From Gonium pectorale (Eukaryota; Chlorophyta; Chlorophyceae; Chlamydomonadales; Volvocaceae), in the NCBI GenBank assembly GCA_001584585.1, contig LSYV01000003.1:377240-414772 (forward strand): 37,533 nt of DNA. Direction: 5' to 3'. Position 1 is the stretch's first letter; the number at the start of each line of letters is the position of its first letter. Of this stretch, positions 1 to 9,536 are shown piece by piece. The position numbers were made by a program, and so were the translations under genes. The notes below the pieces were generated by a model. The model had not been told where the DNA came from. It did no database searches and was given only the letters and a program-made list of their open reading frames with translations.

Positions 1-17
1 GCCGGGCGCCGGCTCAC

Positions 18-1071
18 CGCTCGGGCCGTCGCCCCGGGCCTCTGTCGCCCGCTCAGCCGCGTCGCCCATCACCGCGCCCCCCTCCCGTGGGCCTGCGGCC
101 TCTCGCTGCCCCCGGGCCAGCAGCTCCTGAAAGAGCCGGGCAGCAGCAACCAGCAGGACCACCGTGCCGCGAGCCGAGGACAGCGACTCAGAGGGGTCCG
201 CGGCGCCGGGGCCGGCAGCCCGGCCCCGGGGCCACAGCCGCTCGCCTGTGGGGTGTGGGGCAGGCGGGCGGGTGGCGGGGGGGGGGGCGACGCCGTCGTG
301 TCGCGAACGGGTGTGCGTGGTCCGCGGATGGCGGGGGGAGGTGAGGGGCCGGTCCGCCGTGCAGGGGCCAGTGGGCGGGCGGCAGCCCGGAGGGGGGGGA
401 GGGGCGCGCCACGGCTCGGCGGTCTGGTCGCGGTGAGGAACAGGTGACACGCGTGTGGGTGTGGGTGTGTGCGGGTGTGTGAGTGCAGCGCGGCGCAGGC
501 GTGGGCTGGGGGTGCTGCGAATGCCGGCCTGGCGTGCGGCCCGCGCAGCGACGGACTGGTGCGGGTTGGCCGGAAGGGTAGGGGGCCGGAGGGGGAGGGG
601 GCCGGAGGGGGACGGGGCGGGGGGGGTGTCTGGCATACCTGCTCTCCTGGTTAGCGCCCAAGTCGGGCACGACAGGGGGTCCACGCTGGCAGGTTCCAAA
701 CCCTCCTTCTCCTGCGGTGCCGCAGGCGGGGCAGGTGTCAGCGTCAAGTCCTCCTTCTGGCACGCAAGGGACCGTCTCGCCCAGGCCGTAGGGAGGGAAG
801 CGGCTGTGCACATCGGCACAGCATATGCTGGGCACGAAGCACGGGTTGTGGCGTCGCGCGCAAACAACGCACAACGGGGGAGGGATAGGTGGCACCCAAA
901 CACCGCCCGGCCTCGGCCGACGCACCCAAGCCCGCACGAGCCAACGAATGAGCAGTGACCTACCCGGAAGGCGTTGATGACGCGGTTGTACTCCCGGTAG
1001 CTGAAGATGGCATGAACATGGTCCGTGTCAACTCCAACATGCAATACCAGCAATTTTGGAAGCTGCGCCAT
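18..1071 (-). CDS. Unrecognised protein, N-terminal part (3 exons seen, partial)
   Basis: The gene reads leftwards. Exon 1 is 1071-964: ATG, 36 codons, beginning MAQLPKLLVLHVGVDTDHV and ending ..INAFR, with donor GTAGGT. Exon 2 is 711-639 and enters in phase 0 after a GCACCGCAG acceptor. Exon 3 is 245-18, with acceptor CCCCACAG and a probable donor GTGAGC at 17-13. All three join in one open frame of about 136 residues, and the gene continues past the left edge. Exon 3 includes an aliphatic stretch, GTVVLLVAAARLFQELLARG, that may be an amphipathic or short hydrophobic helix; the rest is Gly/Ala/Arg-rich. I recognise no family. The start is supported by its position opposite the TTC4 start, 287 bp away. 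Exon 1 is the best supported; exon 3 could be wrong because GC-rich frames stay open by chance. Confidence 0.5.
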
Positions 1072-1358
1072 TGCAGCGTCCCCTATCAGTGCAGCCCTTA
1101 GCAGAGGCTCGGTGGCGGGCTTTGCTTCAAGCAGTTATCTGACATGGTGCACCATAGTCACCGTGTAAAGGCTGTGGGGCGAGAACCAGCTGGCAATGCC
1201 CAATCTTGCCCAATGCACAGACCCAGACATGTACGAGACAGCATCGCACGGTCACAGCACGGTGAGCGAGGATGAACTGGCGCTACAATCAAACACTCGC
1301 CCTAGGTTGTCACTTGATAGCAGGAGCAACGCAAAGAAAGTATTAGGGACGCCGCAAC
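1072..1358. promoter_or_regulatory. Shared head-to-head promoter region
   Basis: This 287-bp stretch separates two divergent start codons: the unrecognised minus-strand gene at 1071 and TTC4 at 1359. It is less GC-rich than the flanking coding DNA. I see no clear TATA box. The arrangement suggests a bidirectional promoter, which is inference from geometry alone. Confidence 0.5.
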
Positions 1359-4300
1359 ATGTCTGCAAGCGATAGTGACGACGATTGTGATAAGCGGAAG
1401 CAGCCGGAACTTATAGACGACAACAAGGGGCTGCACCCTCTTTTCTGGGATGCTGTGCCCGAGGATGCAGAGTCGGACCCGGCGTACGCTGCGCTCCAGG
1501 CACTCGACCAGGAGCTTACACCAGGGGAAAGAGCCGAGAGCTACAAGGTAGCGCCGTGCGTAGCGCCACCCCTCCGCCGCCGGTCGCGCATGCAACACCC
1601 TTCCCTCATCGACTCGGCAAAAGGCTCGCCGGCGGACGCCAAGCGCGGCTCCTGTGCCGGCCGGATGCGTTGGCGCCACACCGCGGGGCCTTCCGCCGCT
1701 GCCGCCTGCCCCTGCCCCTGCCGTCCGCCTCGTCCCAGCCCTGCCCGGCCCTGCCCGCCCGCAGACGCAAGGCAACAACAAGCTGCGCCTGGCGCTGTCG
1801 GACAAGGCGGACACGGCCGCCCGTCGAACGCTGCTCCGCGAGGTGGTGGAGTGCTACAGCAAGGGTCTGGGAGTGCAGGCCCCCGACACGCAGCTGACGG
1901 CGGTGCTGCACGCCAACAGGGCCCAGGCACACCTGCTGCTAGGTACAGGCGGGAGAGGGGGGGAAGAGCCGCCGACAAGCCGCTGGGGCGGCTGACCGCC
2001 CGCTGAGCATCTACCGACGCAGGGAATCGGCATCGGTTCCTGACCTGTGTGGCGCGGCCGCGCCCATGCCTTGAGATGCGGCGTATATGTCTATGCGGCG
2101 TGGGACTCGGAGGGGGGGGGCGGCCGGCCAGCGGCGCGCTGGTTTTCTTGTGCGGTGACAACCCACCCTGCCAGGCCTGCCAGGCCGTCTGCGTGCCAAC
2201 CCAAGACGGTTCCTTAGCGCCCCCTGTTGTGGGGAGGGGCACTCCGGCGCGCTCCGGCGCCCATGGCCGCATGGGCGCGCTGCCCCGCCGCTGCTGCGCA
2301 CAGCCCCGGGCCGCAACAGCCACACGGAGCTGCCGGGGGGCGCCGCAGTCGGCCCAGCAGCCGCTGTGCCCGCCGCCGCCCCGCAGGCAACTGGCGGAGG
2401 GCCCTGGACGACGCGATGGCGGCCAAGCGGCTGGACCCCGGCAACATCAAGGTGCGGCCGGGCTGCCGGCGACGGCCTCTGCACGCCCATTCCCGACAAC
2501 GGCTGCCTGGCTGGGTGGCGGTGGCGGTGCCGGGGGCCCGCTGTCGGGGGCCCGCTGGCGGGGGCGTCGGCTGCCGGCCGCCCATTGAGGCTCCAGCCTG
2601 TAGCGGCGGCATGTGTGTGCGCGCGGCTCAGCGACGGGCCGGCTGAGCGGCCAGATAGCAAGGCGGCTAGGAGGCTAGGAGGCTAGGCCGCTGGGAGGGC
2701 TGCGGGTTGGGCCGCTCCCGGGGGTTCCTCCATAGTGCCTCCGTGCGCCCAGGGTGGCGCGGCGACAGCAGCGAACTGTCCTCCGCAGCTGCATCCTGCA
2801 TCCTGCATCCTGCATCCTGCGCTGGGGCCTGCCTCGCCTCCTGCCCCCGCCCTCTCCGTCGTCGCGTCAACTGCGGCCATGGCCCGCCCCCGCCTGCAGG
2901 CCGTGTTCCGGGGGGCCCGCGCCGCCTCCAAGCTGGGGCTGTGGGAGCAGTGCGCGGCGCTGTGCGAGGAGGGACGGGCGGCGGACCCCGCGTCCAAGGA
3001 CTTTGACGCACTGGCGAAGGTGCGCCGGCGAAGTGGCTGCTTGGGGGCGCACTCGGTGGCACCGGCAGGGGGGCGCCAACGGCCACGGCGCAAGCGCTGT
3101 GACGGTGGCGGTCGTCGCAGCCGGGCTGGCGGGGGCGCATTGACGGCAGCACATGGTTGTTTCTTGTGGAACGGCCCCTCCTGCTCCCTTCCCCTGCCTC
3201 TTTCCCTGCCTCTTCCCCTCCCCCCGGGCCATGGGGTACCGCAACGCATAATTGCACGGCATGACTTACCCCTCCCACGATCCCACCTTCGTCGCCTCCG
3301 CCACCGCAGGAGGCCTCGAATACGCTGGCGGCGAAGCGGCAGGCGGAGGAGCGCATGGCTGCGGCGGCGGAGGCGGAGGCGGCCCCCGCGCGCGCTCTGG
3401 TGGACGTCATGCTCTCGCGCGGCTACAAGCTGACGCGGCCGCAGGTACCCCGCGCTGCCTGCAAGGACCCTGCATGCGATGGCGGGGTGCGGCGGTGCCG
3501 CGCTCGAACAGCTGCGCTCACGATGGCCCCCCGTTGCGCTGCGGCGGAAGTGGTTGCGGCGTGGGGCGTGGGGCGTGGGGCGTGGGGCGTGGGGCGTGGT
3601 CTTGCCACCCGTGCGGCGCAGCGAGGCAGCAGAGGGGAGGCGGGCAGCCCCGAGCGGCCTTCCCCCTGGGGCTGGCCGCCACACGCTGTCGTGGGTCCAC
3701 CATCGCGACTTGGGCCCGCCCGACTGCTCACCATCGAGGCCGTGGGCACAAGCGGCCGCGCCGCCCCCCAGCCCCCGCACTTGGCCCAAACCCTGCTCCT
3801 GCCCTCCCCCGCCCCGGCTACCCCCCGCCCCACACTTGGCCCAAACCCCGCCCCCGCCCCGCGCCCCCCCCCCCGCTCTCCCGCAGGTCAGCCTGGGCTC
3901 CCGCACCAAGCCGTCTCTGCTGCCCGACGGCTCGCTGAGCTGGCCGGTGCTGCTGATGTATCCGGAGAGCGGGCAGCAGGACGTGGTGGAGGCGTTCGGG
4001 GAGGAGGACACTTTCGCAGAGCACCTGGACATGGTGCGGGCGCGCATGCGTGGACTGGGGGGGGTTGAGCGGGGCGAGACGGGGCGGGGCGCGTGCCGCC
4101 GCGGTGGGAGGCCAGGCCATGGGAGGCGCCGCCAGGAGTGCAGCGAGGGAGGGGGGGCCCGCCCTGTGCAAGGGTGCGGGAGGCGCGAGGGAGGGGGGTG
4201 TCGTGAGAAGTTCCCGCGGGGAGGGGAGGCGGGCGCAATAGGGGAGAAGCCACCGCGCCCCACCCCCCACGCGTGTTGCGCTGGGTGTGGCTGGGTGCGG

Positions 4301-5337
4301 CGCTGGGTTGGAGCGCCGTAGCGTGCAGCCCGGCGGAGCTGGGTGGGTCCGGGGTGGGGCCGCATCAGGCCACGGCCACACAGCTTGCCGCCGCGCTGCA
4401 GCAGCAGCAGCAGCGCCGCCGGAGCCGCCATTGCTGCTGGCGATGCTGGTGAGGATGGCGCCTGTCTTCCCCCGGTTAGCGTCGGTTCATCGGCGAGCCT
4501 GGTGGCGATCCCTCCCCGCCTGTCCCTCCCTACGTGTGACCCGGCGGCGGCAGATGTTTGGGCCGGACGCTCCTCCGCTCGAGTGGGACGCCGCGGGCGC
4601 CTACGGCCGGGACCGCATCGAGCTGTACTACCTGGCGCACGCGGGGAGACCGCTCAGCCGGGTGAGGGGCGCGTGTGTGTGGGGGGGGGAGTGGAGATCA
4701 TGGACCCAGAGTTGTGCGCTGTGTCAGGCGTCGGACGCGCGTCGGAGGACGAGGGCGGGGACGGGCGAGGGTGCTGCGAGAGCCCGCGTAGCTCGTGTTC
4801 GGCAGCACAGGGCGGCGCAACGGTGTGCGACTGGGCGGCGCAGCGCCGGTGTCCGTGTCCTGCCGGGCATGGCCTCGCCTGCGCGCGCATGGGCCCACAC
4901 GGGGGTGCAGTGCATAGCAGCGCCCGCCGGCGCCAGGCTGGTCTCTCACTCCCCCCCCCCCCCCCGGCCAAAGCCGGCTGAGCGCCGCTGTGCGGCGCCG
5001 GGCTCCCGGCCTTTCCCGCCACCCTCGCGCCCCGTCTGCTTTGCCCTCGCGCTGCAACGCCGCTTGGCCGCCGCCACCGCCGCCGCCCCTCGCGCCCCCG
5101 TGGCTGCAGGAGCAGCTGGTGGACGCGGTGCAGGGCCGCTGGCCGGCCGGCATGGAGGACGCGGGCGGGCCGGAGCGCTACGGCAGCCGCGCGGCGCGCA
5201 TGCGGCGAGTCAATCCGCGGCACACGCTGCGGCAGGTGCTGTGCGCGGAGGACCACGTGGTGCCGGGGCTGCCCCTGTTCTGGGTGGTGGCCCGGGGGAC
5301 GCCCTACCGGGAGCTCTTCCTGGAGAGCGGGCGGTAG
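1359..5337 (+). CDS. TTC4: TTC4/Cns1-type Hsp90 co-chaperone (TPR plus wheel domain)
   Basis: Exons: 1359-1547, 1765-1942, 2387-2451, 2900-3019, 3310-3444, 3887-4033, 4554-4661 and 5110-5337. They total 1170 nt, or 389 residues plus stop, close to the usual size of TTC4. Exon 1 carries the family's acidic leader with HPLFWDAVPED and ELTPGERAESYK. Residues 64-184 form TPR helices, including LTAVLHANRAQAHLLLG, NWRRALDDAMAAKRLDP and ARAASKLGLWEQC. Residues 185-229 are a charged helix. Residues 230-389 match the C-terminal wheel domain of Cns1/TTC4, with SWPVLLMYPE, FGPDAPPLEWD and DHVVPGLPLFWVVARGTPY. Family members bind the C-terminal EEVD of Hsp90 and Hsp70 and help fold clients such as translation factors. 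All splice phases agree. Five of the seven introns are 440-520 nt, and several hold short tandem repeats. A TGTAA at 6006-6010 could be the polyadenylation signal. Confidence 0.95.
2661..2690. repeat. Short tandem repeat in TTC4 intron 3
   Basis: An 8-bp unit, GGCTAGGA, is repeated about three times. It is one of several minisatellites in the introns of this gene. Confidence 0.7.
2791..2820. repeat. 7-bp tandem repeat (GCATCCT) in TTC4 intron 3
   Basis: The unit GCATCCT is present in just over four perfect copies, about 80 nt before the acceptor of exon 4. Confidence 0.9.
3561..3598. repeat. 7-bp G-rich tandem repeat in TTC4 intron 5
   Basis: The unit GTGGGGC is repeated a little over five times without error. 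Runs of four G at regular spacing could allow G-quadruplex formation on this strand. Further along the intron, CACTTGGCCCAAACCC occurs twice, near 3779 and 3834, which points to a separate tandem duplication of about 55 bp. Confidence 0.9.
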
Positions 5338-6385
5338 GGGGCGGAGGGGGAGGGGCGTGGGGGTGTGGGGGTGTGGGGATGTGCTGTGCGGCGGGGGAGC
5401 GTTGGGAGTGGCGCAGGCGAGAGGAGGCGGAGATGGAGGTGGGGCGGGGGGGGGGACGCTAGTGGAGGCGGGAGGGGCGTGAGAGGGGGGCGGGAAGCTC
5501 GGGCAGGGTTGCGCAGGGTGTGCGTAGTGCTGAGCTGAGCGCGCTGGCGTGCGAGGGGCGTGATGGAGGAGGCGACAGCGAGGGTGAGCGACGGCGATTG
5601 GCGGCCGGCGGCGGGCGGGTTGTTGGTCGTTGCAGGCCGAGCTTGGTTATGAAGGCGGTCGGTCGGAGCAGGGCTGGCCGTGCGCCTGTGAAGCAAACGC
5701 GGAGTGCGTCTAGTGCGGCTCGCAGCACCAAGTCTGCGTTAACAGAGGCACAGATAGCTGCACAGCGTGCGACCTAACACAGCACAGCTTGCACCCGCAC
5801 GTATCTGGCCGCGGTTATTGATACATGCCGTGTGTCACTCGGGTACGTCCCGTGCTCATCCTTAAGGCCGTGAGGTCTCTCGACACCTCTGTCCCGGACC
5901 GTGCTGCGTCGTGGCCGTGATTGCCAATTCGGGGGGCGGCCCAGGGGCTCCGGGGGCTACTCCACCTGCCCGCCCTCCGCCCCATCCCGCTTTCCCCCCC
6001 GCTCGTGTAAAATCGGCTGTCGACCTCCCAAACCAAACCACACGCGGATTGCAGAGCAACAGTGGAGGACGCCGCGTTGTGCACGTAGAAATGATTCCCT
6101 CGGCCCCGGCCCCCCAGCTCCCGACCCCAAATCCCAGTCCACGAAACCCTTTCACACGCCATAACACTTCAGTTTCAACCTATCTGATATTCTACAAAGA
6201 AAACACGGAGTGAGCCCATGTCGCAGGGAACTCCCTGAGGAACCATATATGATCCGTATCGAACTTGGGGGAGGTGACAAGGCGAATCGCGGGCGAAACC
6301 CAGCCGTACGACACGCGCAAGGCCCCCGGGCCGCTCCATTTATGCGCCGCTCTCGGCATCCGTGTATTCCCGGGCGTGATGCCAC
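5338..6385. other. TTC4 3' region and upstream region of the peptidase gene
   Basis: No convincing gene is seen in this 1.05-kb gap. The first part is very G-rich just after the TTC4 stop (repeated GTGTGGGG near 5358-5380) and then becomes less biased. TGTAA at 6006-6010 is a candidate polyadenylation signal for TTC4. The stretch 6170-6260 is relatively AT-rich and may be core promoter for the downstream gene; CATATATG lies near 6243. Confidence 0.5.
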
Positions 6386-9076
6386 ATGCCACCATGCATT
6401 AGACTTCATAGGGCTAGACCCCTGACCACACGCCCACGCTGCTCCGCGGCGGCTGCGCCGGCGGCGCCATTGCGCACTCTTCACGCAGCACCGACCACAG
6501 CTCCATCCAAAGCTGGTCATCTGCAAGTAGATGGCGATCATGAGGTGTACTTCGAGGTCCACGGCCACCCGAAGGGCGTGCCTGCGGTGGTTGTTCATGG
6601 AGGACCTGGTGCCGGCTGCTACCTTAACCACACGTAAGTCTAGGGTTGTCCACGGATATGTCGGATTTAGTCGGCACTCTGTGCTATTTCGGATTTCTGC
6701 AAATCGCGCCGCCGCTGGCCTTCCCGACACCAAGTTGGCCTTGCGCAAACGGACATTCTGGACATTGCAGGCGCTTCTTTGATCTTGATCGATATCAAGT
6801 GGTCTTGCTGGATCAGCGCGGTTGCGGCCGATCGACGCCCCGAGGCTGTCTCGCTGCAAACACGACCCGGGCGCTGATCTCTGACCTGGAAGCCCTGCGC
6901 CAACATCTCGGCATCGACCGATGGCTGCTCTTCGGCGGCTCATGGGGCGTGACGCTGTCCCTTGCTTACGCGCTAGCCCACCCACTAAGGTACGCGTGAT
7001 TGCGGGTGCATGCGTGTGTTTGAAACGGTGATTTCCGGGCGTCCGCAGCGCTATGCCCCTCTCCCGTGCCGGTCTCGGCCTTGGGGCGGCGGGCGTATGC
7101 TCTTTTGCCTTGCCTGGCCATCCTAGGCTGTGCTTCACGCCCCCCTGCTTCGACACCCATGCACTGACGTCTGCCCGCTGTGTCATTTGTCCGCAGAGTA
7201 TCAGCCATGCTGCTGCGAGGCGTGTGCACCATGCGGCCACAAGAGATCGACTGGATGTACGGCGGCGGGGCCGGCGCCCTGAAGCCCCTTGCGTGGTACC
7301 GCTTCCTGGAGCACCTCCACGCGAACGAGCGTTCCCAGCCCGTGTTGGGCTATTACCGTCGCCTGCTGTCCGAGGACCCTGCAGTCCGCGACGCCGCGGT
7401 GGGTAAAGCCTATCCCGAGGTGGTCACGTCGTGTTTGGTTCCGTGCTTTGCCCGGGTTCGTCTGAACCCGTTGTCGTCGTGATTGTCGTGTTGTTTGCTA
7501 TAGGGGCCCTGTCAGCGCGCGTATGCCACCTGCCAGGCTGCTTTTCGGACAGCGACGGGGACGAGCAGCTGCGTGCCAGTGCTCACGCGGCCGCTCCTTC
7601 CCGTCGCTGTCCGTGAGCAGTCCGACAGGTGGCATACGCGCGCGGCCGGGGCTGGTGCACGGGCTGGGGCTTCCGCACGGCGAGTGCCGCCCCTGCACGA
7701 CGACGGCGCCGAGCCGAAAGGGTGCAAGATTCCGGTGGCCTGGAGCAGTGATGTTCTCAAACACGCATAGTTCATCTGATGTGGGTTTACTCCCCACACT
7801 GAAGAACTCTTTATTGTCTTTCGCTCCTATCTGAGCTCCAATGGCACCGGCAGCTGGCAGCTGCGGAGAGGACTCTGTTGTCCTGGTTGCACACACTCAC
7901 AACACGCCTTGGCATCACACGCACCCGACCTGTCGCACGGGGCCTACGACAATGATGTTCTCAAACACGCATAGTTCATCTGATGCGGGCTTACTCCCCG
8001 CACTGAAGAACCTTTTTTGTCTTTCGCTCCTATCTGAGTCGAGGCCGCAACGCACGCTGTCAGCCAGTCGCACGCACAACGCACACGTGTGCATGCCTCC
8101 ACCCACACAGCGGCTCCGCCGCCGCCCGGGCCCAAGGATGTCTCTGCAAAACGACAAGCATATGTCCGATGCCCCTTGAGGACACAATTTCTTTGCCCTG
8201 AGGGCCCGCCCGCACACACAACCTGCCTTGCTCCTGGAGACGGTCTGTCTGTCCGCTGCTGATCGCCGCTCAAGTCGCGACCTGTTGCCCGTGGTCCGTG
8301 GTCGTTGACCGTTTCCGTTGTCCCCCATCCTCCCTTGCACGCAGGCGCGCAGCTGGATGGATTGGGGCATGTCCGTCGGCTTCGGCTCCCGCACCCACTC
8401 GCTGGACTGGGACGGCAGCCAGTGGAGCTACCGAGACTTCCCCGCGCCGCCGGGCGCGCGGGGGCCGCCGCAGCCCGCCCCAGCCCCTGCTGCGCGCCCA
8501 CCCGCGCCGCCTCCACAACCCTGGGCACCGAACGCCGACGCCGACGCCGGCCATCAGGGCCGCGACCGCTCGACCCTTGCCGAGCCAGGAGACCGAGGAC
8601 AGGAGGACCCGGCAGCGGCATCGGCCGCCATACTGCGGCGCGGCCTCGCCTATCGCGGCGATCCCTCGCTGTCGGCGAGCACCGCGCAGGCGCTGCTCGA
8701 GTGCCACTACTGCGTGCATGGCGCCTTCCTGCGCGGCCGAGACGCGGCGGCACAGCTGTACGACGAGCTGTACGGCGATATCGGCAGCCCTGGCAGCGCC
8801 GCCAGCGGTGATGCGGCTTTGCGGGATGGTGCTGTCTGGCCTGCACACGATGCGTCATCGCTGATTGGGCGCGCTGGTGAGCTCCGCCACATCCCCGCCA
8901 TTGCGGTCCACGGACAGATGGACCTGGTGTGCCCGCCAGTGACGGCGTACGACCTTCACAGGGCCTGGCCCGAGCTGCAGCTGCGGCTGGTGCCCAACGC
9001 GGGGCACTCTATGTATGACCCGGCGATTACGCACGAGCTGGTCGAGGCGACGGGCGCGCTGCACGCCTTGTGTTGA
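6386..9076 (+). CDS. Proline iminopeptidase (alpha/beta hydrolase, peptidase family S33)
   Basis: Exons: 6386-6633, 6771-6989, 7197-7398 and 8345-9076, giving 466 residues in one frame. The enzyme class removes N-terminal proline from peptides. The oxyanion motif HGGPGAG is at residues 71-77. DQRGCGRS follows at 97-104, and the nucleophile elbow GGSWG is at 138-142 with Ser140. Asp416 in GQMDLVCP and His444 in AGHSMYD complete the triad; WMDWGMSV matches the family's cap region. The first 45 residues are rich in Arg, Ala, Ser and Thr and low in acidic residues, as in a plastid or mitochondrial transit peptide (inference). Exon 4 adds about 65 residues of Pro/Ala/Asp-rich sequence after SYRDFPAPPGARG that bacterial enzymes of about 315 residues lack. 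The start at 6386 is the first ATG of the open frame. Intron 3 hosts two snoRNA genes and a long hairpin. Confidence 0.93.
7515..7643 (+). repeat. Long foldback hairpin in peptidase intron 3
   Basis: The arms 7515-7532 and 7626-7643 are perfect 18-bp complements (GCGCGCGTATGCCACCTG). The inner arms 7546-7559 and 7600-7613 are perfect 14-bp complements (CGGACAGCGACGGG). A 12-13-nt partly matching segment sits between them, so the near-continuous stem is about 45 bp, with a loop region of about 40 nt that is itself partly complementary. It lies on the sense strand of the host intron, about 115 nt after the donor. It could be a decayed inverted duplication, a foldback element, or a small-RNA precursor. 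I cannot choose between these from sequence. Confidence 0.9.
7741..7840 (+). ncRNA. C/D-box snoRNA, copy 1 (intronic)
   Basis: The terminal stem TGGAGC (7741-7746) pairs perfectly with GCTCCA (7835-7840). Box C is GTGATGT (7748-7754), 6 of 7 to consensus, and box D is CTGA (7831-7834). Box D' is CTGA (7776-7779). A hairpin GTGGG..CCCAC (7781-7797) follows, then a C'-like TGAAGA (7800-7805). The 15 nt before box D (7816-7830, GTCTTTCGCTCCTAT) can pair with the conserved large-subunit rRNA segment ATAGGGGCGAAAGAC with one G-U. The 11 nt before D' (7765-7775, GCATAGTTCAT) can pair with GTGAACTATGC about 90 nt upstream in the same rRNA. By the box D+5 rule the D' guide would direct 2'-O-methylation of the second A in GTGAA. 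rRNA sequences are from memory. Copy 2 lies 100 nt downstream. Confidence 0.88.
7941..8046 (+). ncRNA. C/D-box snoRNA, copy 2 (intronic paralogue)
   Basis: It is a paralogue of copy 1, nearly identical from box C to box D. Box C is ATGATGT (7952-7958), D' is CTGA (7980-7983), C' is TGAAGA (8004-8009) and box D is CTGA (8034-8037). Both guide elements, 7969-7979 and 8019-8033, are unchanged. The internal hairpin is GCGGG..CCCGC (7985-8001): relative to copy 1, one T-A pair became C-G on both sides. The terminal stem has a different sequence but still pairs: GGCCT and CGAC (7941-7950, one bulged A) with GTCG and AGGCC (8038-8046). Keeping guides and pairing while flanks diverge argues for two functional genes released from one intron. 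Confidence 0.88.
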
Positions 9077-9536
9077 AAAGGAACAACGCATACGACGGGC
9101 GTAAGCGCACGCTTTGTGTGTCCCGTCGGCGTCCAAGGCTCTGTGCATGCCGCGGGCGTGTGTAGGTGCACGTGCGGGAGATGATTGCTGCATTGGCAGT
9201 CCCTGACAGTGCGCAGTATGCTGGCGACCATTACATCGTACTAGTGTTGAAAGGAAAGTGCATACGACGAGCTGTACGAGCATCGTATCAGTGTGTACTC
9301 AGTTGCATCGCGGCCGACATGGTCATCTTGCCCTCGAAGCATCGGTCGGGCTTTGGCGATTCTGCACATTCTTTCATAGTTCTTAGTCGTCCATCAGTAT
9401 TCATCTTGGACCGTAATATTACATGCACAAACTCCATTCATTGATGGAGATAATGCCATTGTTTATTGATATAATTACTAGTCCTTCGCGTACGACGGTG
9501 TCCTGTACGACGGTTAGCGTCATGCTTGTTACTAGC
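9077..9536. other. Convergent 3' regions of the peptidase and methyltransferase-like genes
   Basis: Two genes end tail to tail here. TTACA at 9419-9423 reads TGTAA on the minus strand, 114 nt after the minus-strand stop, so it is a good polyadenylation signal for that gene. A diverged direct repeat is present: about 30 bp starting at 9070 (GTGTTGAAAAGG..CATACGACG), which includes the peptidase stop codon, recurs at 9244-9270. The stretch 9415-9485 is AT-rich. No further gene is seen. Confidence 0.55.

Noticed and set aside
2683..4431. 582-codon open frame on the minus strand
   Set aside because: It lies antisense to TTC4 exons and introns. GC-rich DNA keeps stops rare, the translation is low complexity, and the plus strand has a coherent TTC4 gene.
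7741..8046. U5 or another spliceosomal snRNA as explanation of the duplicated segment
   Set aside because: There is no U5 loop or Sm site. C, D', C' and D boxes with terminal stems and rRNA-complementary guides explain it better.
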